Shown in pieces: positions 13,686 through 16,306 of a stretch of 16,306 nt of DNA. How positions within the stretch are numbered: the stretch's first letter is position 1; the number at the start of each line of letters is the position of its first letter. Source of the stretch: Lachnospiraceae bacterium (GTDB taxonomy: Bacteria; Bacillota_A; Clostridia; Lachnospirales; Lachnospiraceae); assembly GCA_017430765.1 (NCBI GenBank), contig JAFRMI010000044.1, positions 1 through 16,306 of the forward strand. Reading direction: 5' to 3'. The notes under the pieces are model-generated. The model was not told the origin of the DNA and made no database searches. It was given only the letters and a program-made list of their open reading frames with translations. The position numbers were made by a program, and so were the translations under genes.

Positions 13686-15608
13686 TTAGACCTCCGGATC
13701 ATCATATACAAAAACACAGGCTCCATATGCCGGAAGCGGAAATCCGATCGAGTACGGCTTGCCGTCGCACTCCGTTTTCTCCGCTTTATACGTCTTCTTC
13801 GAGATCGGGGCCATACCGCCGAATTTCGGATCCATTGAATTGAGAATCAGCTTGTATTTTCCGGGGACAAAGCATCCGACGCGATAATCGGTCCGCTCCA
13901 TCGGTGTCATATTAATCACAAAGAGCAGATTGCCCTTGCCGTCCGGCGACTTCCTGACAAAGCTGTATATGCTTCTCGCCGCATCGTCCGCATTGATCCA
14001 GGCGAATCCGTTCGGATCATAGTCTGTCGCATAGATCGCCGGATACTTGCGGGCCATCTTCCACAGAGCCTTGACATAGTCCCTGAGCTGCGCGTTGAGC
14101 GGTGTATCAAGAAGGAACCAGTCGATCTCGCGCTCCTCGCTCCACTCTCTCTGCTGCCCGAATTCCTGGCCCATAAAGAGCAGTTTCTTGCCCGGATGAC
14201 CAGCCATATAGGTGTATCCAGCCTTAAGGTTCGAGAATTTGTCCTCGTAAATCCCCGGCATCTTGTTCCACATCGAACATTTCAGATGCACCACCTCGTC
14301 ATGAGACAGCACAAGCACATACTTCTCACTGTATGCATAGGACGTCGAAAACGTCATCTTATTGTGGTTGCCCTTCCGGAACAGGGGATCCAGCTTCATG
14401 TATTCCAGGAAGTCATTCATCCAGCCCATATTCCACTTCATCGAGAATCCAAGTCCGTCCTCTTTCTCGACATCTCCCGTGACCTTCGGCCATGCTGTGG
14501 ACTCCTCGGCAATCGTCACCGCGCCGGGATTGCGCCCGCGGAGAAGCGTATTGAGGTGCTTGAAAAACTCGATTGCGTCGAGATTCTTGTTGTCACCGTA
14601 CTTATTCGCGACCCACTGCCCGTCCTCCTTGCCGTAATCGAGATACAGCATGGATGCGACCGCGTCGACGCGAAGCCCGTCGATGTGCATATATTCGACC
14701 CAGAAGAGCGCATTGGCAAGCAGGTAATTCTTGACTTCCGGCCGGCCGTAGTTGAAGATCTTGGTTCCCCATTCGGGATGCTCTCCCTGTCTCGGATCAC
14801 CGTGTTCATAGAGGGCATATCCGTCAAATTCAGCCAGGCCGCACTCATCCTTCGGGAAATGTGCCGGTACCCAGTCCAGAATCACGCCGATTCCCTTCTT
14901 ATGGAAGTAATTGACCATATACGCGAAATCTTCGGGTGTGCCGTACCTGGAAGTCGGTGCGTAATATCCCGTCACCTGATAGCCCCAGGAACCGTCAAAC
15001 GGATGCTCCGCGATTCCCATCAGTTCGATATGGGTATAGCCCATATTTTTGATATAGTCCGCTGCGCGTTCAGCAAATTCCCGATAGGTATAGAATCCAT
15101 CGGGGATTCCGTCGCAGGCCGGGTGTTTCATCCAGGAGCCTATGTGCGCCTCATAGATAATCATCGGATCCTTGTTAATGTCAAACGACCGCCGCTTCTT
15201 CATCCACGTCTTATCCGTCCAGGGAAGATTCGAGATATCAACGACGCGGGACGCCGTTCCGGGTCGAAGTTCCGACATATTTGCAAACGGATCCGCTTTA
15301 TAGAGCTCCTGATCTTTTGCACCGATAATGAAATACTTATACAGCGCTCCCGGCATAACGCCCGGAATAAAGGTCTGCCAGACGCCGATCTCGTCTTTTT
15401 CCGAGATCACATTGGCTTCCTTATTCCAATCGTTAAAATCACCGATCACGGAAACTGACTTTGCATTCGGTGCCCAGACCGCAAACCAGGTCCCCTTCTG
15501 TCCGTCCACCTCCGTCGGGTGAGCTCCAAGTTTCCTGTACAGATCATAATGTGTGGCGTGACCAAAGTAATGCTGGTCCATCTCGGTGAAGGCGAATTGA
15601 TTCTCCAT
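13686..15608 (-). CDS. glgB: 1,4-alpha-glucan (glycogen) branching enzyme
   Basis: A 640-residue GH13 enzyme that cuts alpha-1,4 chains and rejoins them as alpha-1,6 branches in glycogen. It has a CBM48-type N-terminal domain (VWAPNAKSVSVIGDFNDW), then the catalytic barrel with DWVPAHFPKDE, GLRVDAVASMLYLDYG (nucleophile Asp315), AEESTAWP (general acid) and LSHDEVVHLKCSMWNKMPG, and a C-terminal beta domain. The extra N1 domain of the E. coli enzyme is missing, as in many shorter GlgBs. An upstream in-frame ATG at 15647 exists, but AAAGGAGAG lies correctly before the ATG at 15608, so I use that start. No other glycogen gene is in the window. It is transcribed from a near-consensus promoter at 15746-15774 through a leader of about 130 nt, together with the CxxC-repeat gene. 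Confidence 0.97.
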   Translation of the reverse strand: MENQFAFTEMDQHYFGHATHYDLYRKLGAHPTEVDGQKGTWFAVWAPNAKSVSVIGDFNDWNKEANVISEKDEIGVWQTFIPGVMPGALYKYFIIGAKDQELYKADPFANMSELRPGTASRVVDISNLPWTDKTWMKKRRSFDINKDPMIIYEAHIGSWMKHPACDGIPDGFYTYREFAERAADYIKNMGYTHIELMGIAEHPFDGSWGYQVTGYYAPTSRYGTPEDFAYMVNYFHKKGIGVILDWVPAHFPKDECGLAEFDGYALYEHGDPRQGEHPEWGTKIFNYGRPEVKNYLLANALFWVEYMHIDGLRVDAVASMLYLDYGKEDGQWVANKYGDNKNLDAIEFFKHLNTLLRGRNPGAVTIAEESTAWPKVTGDVEKEDGLGFSMKWNMGWMNDFLEYMKLDPLFRKGNHNKMTFSTSYAYSEKYVLVLSHDEVVHLKCSMWNKMPGIYEDKFSNLKAGYTYMAGHPGKKLLFMGQEFGQQREWSEEREIDWFLLDTPLNAQLRDYVKALWKMARKYPAIYATDYDPNGFAWINADDAARSIYSFVRKSPDGKGNLLFVINMTPMERTDYRVGCFVPGKYKLILNSMDPKFGGMAPISKKTYKAEKTECDGKPYSIGFPLPAYGACVFVYDDPEV

Positions 15609-15739
15609 GAAGTTCTCTCCTTTACACTCGTATCGGTTTTCCGGCAATTCCGCATCCGCATAAAAGCGGAGGATCTGGAACCGTTCCTAATTCACGGAGC
15701 AGCTTCTAAATGGTTCTTGGCTGCTGCTGTTCTATTTCT
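15609..15739 (-). promoter_or_regulatory. Long structured 5' leader of glgB
   Basis: From the predicted start near 15739 to the ATG at 15608 there are about 130 untranslated nt. It holds a 6-bp stem AGCAGC/GCTGCT (15698-15703 and 15720-15725, 16-nt loop), a dyad GGAAC-C-GTTCC (15677-15687) and a small stem TCCGC/GCGGA (15655-15670). It matches no riboswitch or T-box that I know. Leader regulation of glgB is a possibility, not shown. Confidence 0.45.
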
Positions 15740-15745
15740 CCACTT

Positions 15746-15774
15746 ATTATATTAAATACCGCTCTTTCTGTAAA
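15746..15774 (-). promoter_or_regulatory. Sigma-A promoter of glgB
   Basis: Minus strand: -35 TTTACA (15774-15769, 5/6), 17-nt spacer, -10 TATAAT (15751-15746, 6/6). It directly follows a weak terminator-like hairpin (15778-15801), which separates it from the upstream hairpin-rich region. Confidence 0.87.
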
Positions 15775-15777
15775 TGT

Positions 15778-15801
15778 AAAAAATCCCTGCAGAATAAAGG
15801 G
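15778..15801 (-). terminator. Weak terminator-like hairpin before the glgB promoter
   Basis: On minus, CCCT/AGGG (15801-15798 and 15788-15785) forms a 4-bp stem with a 9-nt loop, followed by ATTTTTT. The U-tract is good but the stem is short. It overlaps the far end of the hairpin-rich intergenic region. Confidence 0.4.
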
Positions 15802-15821
15802 TTCCTGTCTGTTCGAGAATA

Positions 15822-15929
15822 AAGTCCGCAAGCGGACTTCAACTCCCCCGCCCCTCATTCATGAGGGGAGCGCAGCCGGACTTTTGCGCCGGGCACCGTC
15901 GCGTAAGCGACAGTTTCCATACGTGCCCG
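15822..15929. other. Hairpin-rich noncoding element (candidate structured RNA or REP-like repeat)
   Basis: Successive inverted repeats with no ORF: AAGTCCGC/GCGGACTT (15822-15839), CCCCTCA-TTCA-TGAGGGG (15851-15868), and an outer stem CGGGCAC/GTGCCCG (15890-15896 and 15923-15929) enclosing GTCGC-GTAA-GCGAC (15898-15911) with a GNRA-type loop in the plus-strand sense. The nested arrangement looks like a folded RNA or a dispersed palindromic repeat. I recognise no named ncRNA family. Confidence 0.5.
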
Positions 15930-15948
15930 TGTGCATCCTGCCGGAGGC

Positions 15949-15994
15949 TTTTTATCGAATAGGGAATTCCGAGGAATTTCCTATTCGATAAAAA
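15949..15994. repeat. 22-bp inverted repeat
   Basis: Arms 15949-15970 and 15973-15994 are complementary over 22 nt with one mismatch (G-T) and a 2-nt gap. The outer ends are TTTTT and AAAAA and the inner part contains GAATTCC. It ends in A rather than T on both strands, so it is not a standard terminator. Its right arm supplies the T-tract of the neighbouring terminator (15990-16035). Confidence 0.8.
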
Positions 15995-16035
15995 CGGATA
16001 TCCCGTCAGACAGGATTCTGCCTGACGGGATATCC
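15990..16035 (-). terminator. Rho-independent terminator of the GAPDH-like gene
   Basis: On minus, arms 16035-16018 and 16013-15996 form an 18-bp stem with one mismatch and a 4-nt loop. It is followed by GTTTTT (15995-15990). It lies 45 nt past the stop codon of the upstream dehydrogenase gene. Confidence 0.88.
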
Positions 16036-16037
16036 CC

Positions 16038-16057
16038 AAAATCTGCGGAAGCGCAGA
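16038..16057 (-). terminator. Short auxiliary terminator hairpin
   Basis: On minus, TCTGCG-CTTC-CGCAGA (16057-16042) is followed by TTTT. It directly precedes the larger terminator, so the two could act in tandem. The 6-bp stem and 4-nt U-tract are modest. Confidence 0.45.
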
Positions 16058-16079
16058 GTTTCATTTTAATATTTTCGGC

Positions 16080-16306
16080 TTATTTAAAACGGCCGATTTT
16101 CAGATACTTATTCGTTGCGGCAGTTCCCTCTTCACGGGTTGTCTGCATGGAAAGAGCCGCGCGGATCGCATCCATAGTCTCCGGAATCGTGACGGACTCC
16201 TGCGGGATGTTGATCGCGTACATGATGTCGTTGCCGCTCTCGACAATGCTGTCCTCCCAAAGGCCGATCTCATACATATCGCCTCTGCGGTTGCCGAGGT
16301 CACGCG
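16080..16306 (-). CDS. C-terminal end of a probable type II (archaeal-type) glyceraldehyde-3-phosphate dehydrogenase
   Basis: Partial gene; the 5' part lies beyond the window edge. The visible frame gives about 75 residues, starting RDLGNRRGDMYEIGLWEDS and continuing through MYAINIPQESVTIPETMDAIRAA to a TAA at 16080. The series GDMYEI..WEDS, then QES..IPE..DAIRA, then a closing ATNKYLKIG, resembles my memory of the end of type II GAPDH (glycolysis, NAD(P)-dependent, mostly archaeal). It does not look like the usual bacterial GapA C-terminus. Another NAD(P)-dependent dehydrogenase remains possible. An internal ATG at 16277 is not the start, since the frame is open to the edge. Two terminators follow. 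Confidence 0.6.
   Translation of the reverse strand, partial: RDLGNRRGDMYEIGLWEDSIVESGNDIMYAINIPQESVTIPETMDAIRAALSMQTTREEGTAATNKYLKIGRFK

Noticed and set aside
14196..15458. A 420-residue plus-strand open frame inside glgB
   Set aside because: Antisense shadow of glgB, with no start signals and no family resemblance.
15677..15687. T-box or known riboswitch in the glgB leader, suggested by GGAAC..GTTCC
   Set aside because: The T-box core AGGGTGGNACCGCG and other known riboswitch cores are absent.

Overview
The window reads as chromosomal DNA of a moderately high-GC Clostridia member, most likely Lachnospiraceae. This rests on the pth-mfd-(PrsA-like foldase) gene order, lipoproteins with LxGC lipoboxes, strong AGGAGG-type ribosome binding sites, and sigma-A promoters of TTGACA/TATAAT type with 17-bp spacers. 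Every gene I can support lies on the minus strand, so transcription runs from high to low coordinates. I see no integrase, transposase, phage gene or CRISPR array.

Layout from high to low coordinates (transcription order). 16306-16080 is the C-terminal end of a dehydrogenase that looks like an archaeal-type (type II) GAPDH, followed by a strong terminator. 16079-15609 is a 471-bp intergenic region packed with hairpins, ending in a near-consensus promoter and a long leader for glgB. glgB (glycogen branching enzyme) is followed with no gap by a small membrane-anchored acidic protein carrying six tandem 15-residue units, most with CxxC. A second near-consensus promoter at 13145-13173 then drives a CtpE-like P-type cation ATPase with an unusually long (about 265 residue) N-terminal extension. 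After a modest terminator come pth and mfd, which overlap by 8 nt, and a PrsA/SurA-like foldase lipoprotein that ends at a classic terminator. Next is a monocistronic galactokinase-like gene with its own promoter. A 430-bp intergenic region with a cluster of DnaA boxes follows, then trmB, an acidic lipoprotein of unknown function, and tRNA-Lys(CTT) with its own promoter and terminator.

Most genes are housekeeping: translation quality control (pth, tRNA-Lys, trmB), transcription-coupled repair (mfd), envelope folding, glycogen branching and ion transport. The points that most deserve a second look are five. (1) The galactokinase homologue lacks the catalytic Asp and the sugar-binding Asp, although the ATP-binding motifs are intact. 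(2) DnaA boxes cluster far from any visible dnaA. (3) The trmB promoter places the transcript start at the ATG, suggesting a leaderless mRNA. (4) A CxxC tandem-repeat protein is coupled to glgB. (5) A hairpin-rich intergenic element lies upstream of glgB. All calls come from reading the sequence and recalling family motifs; no database search was run.
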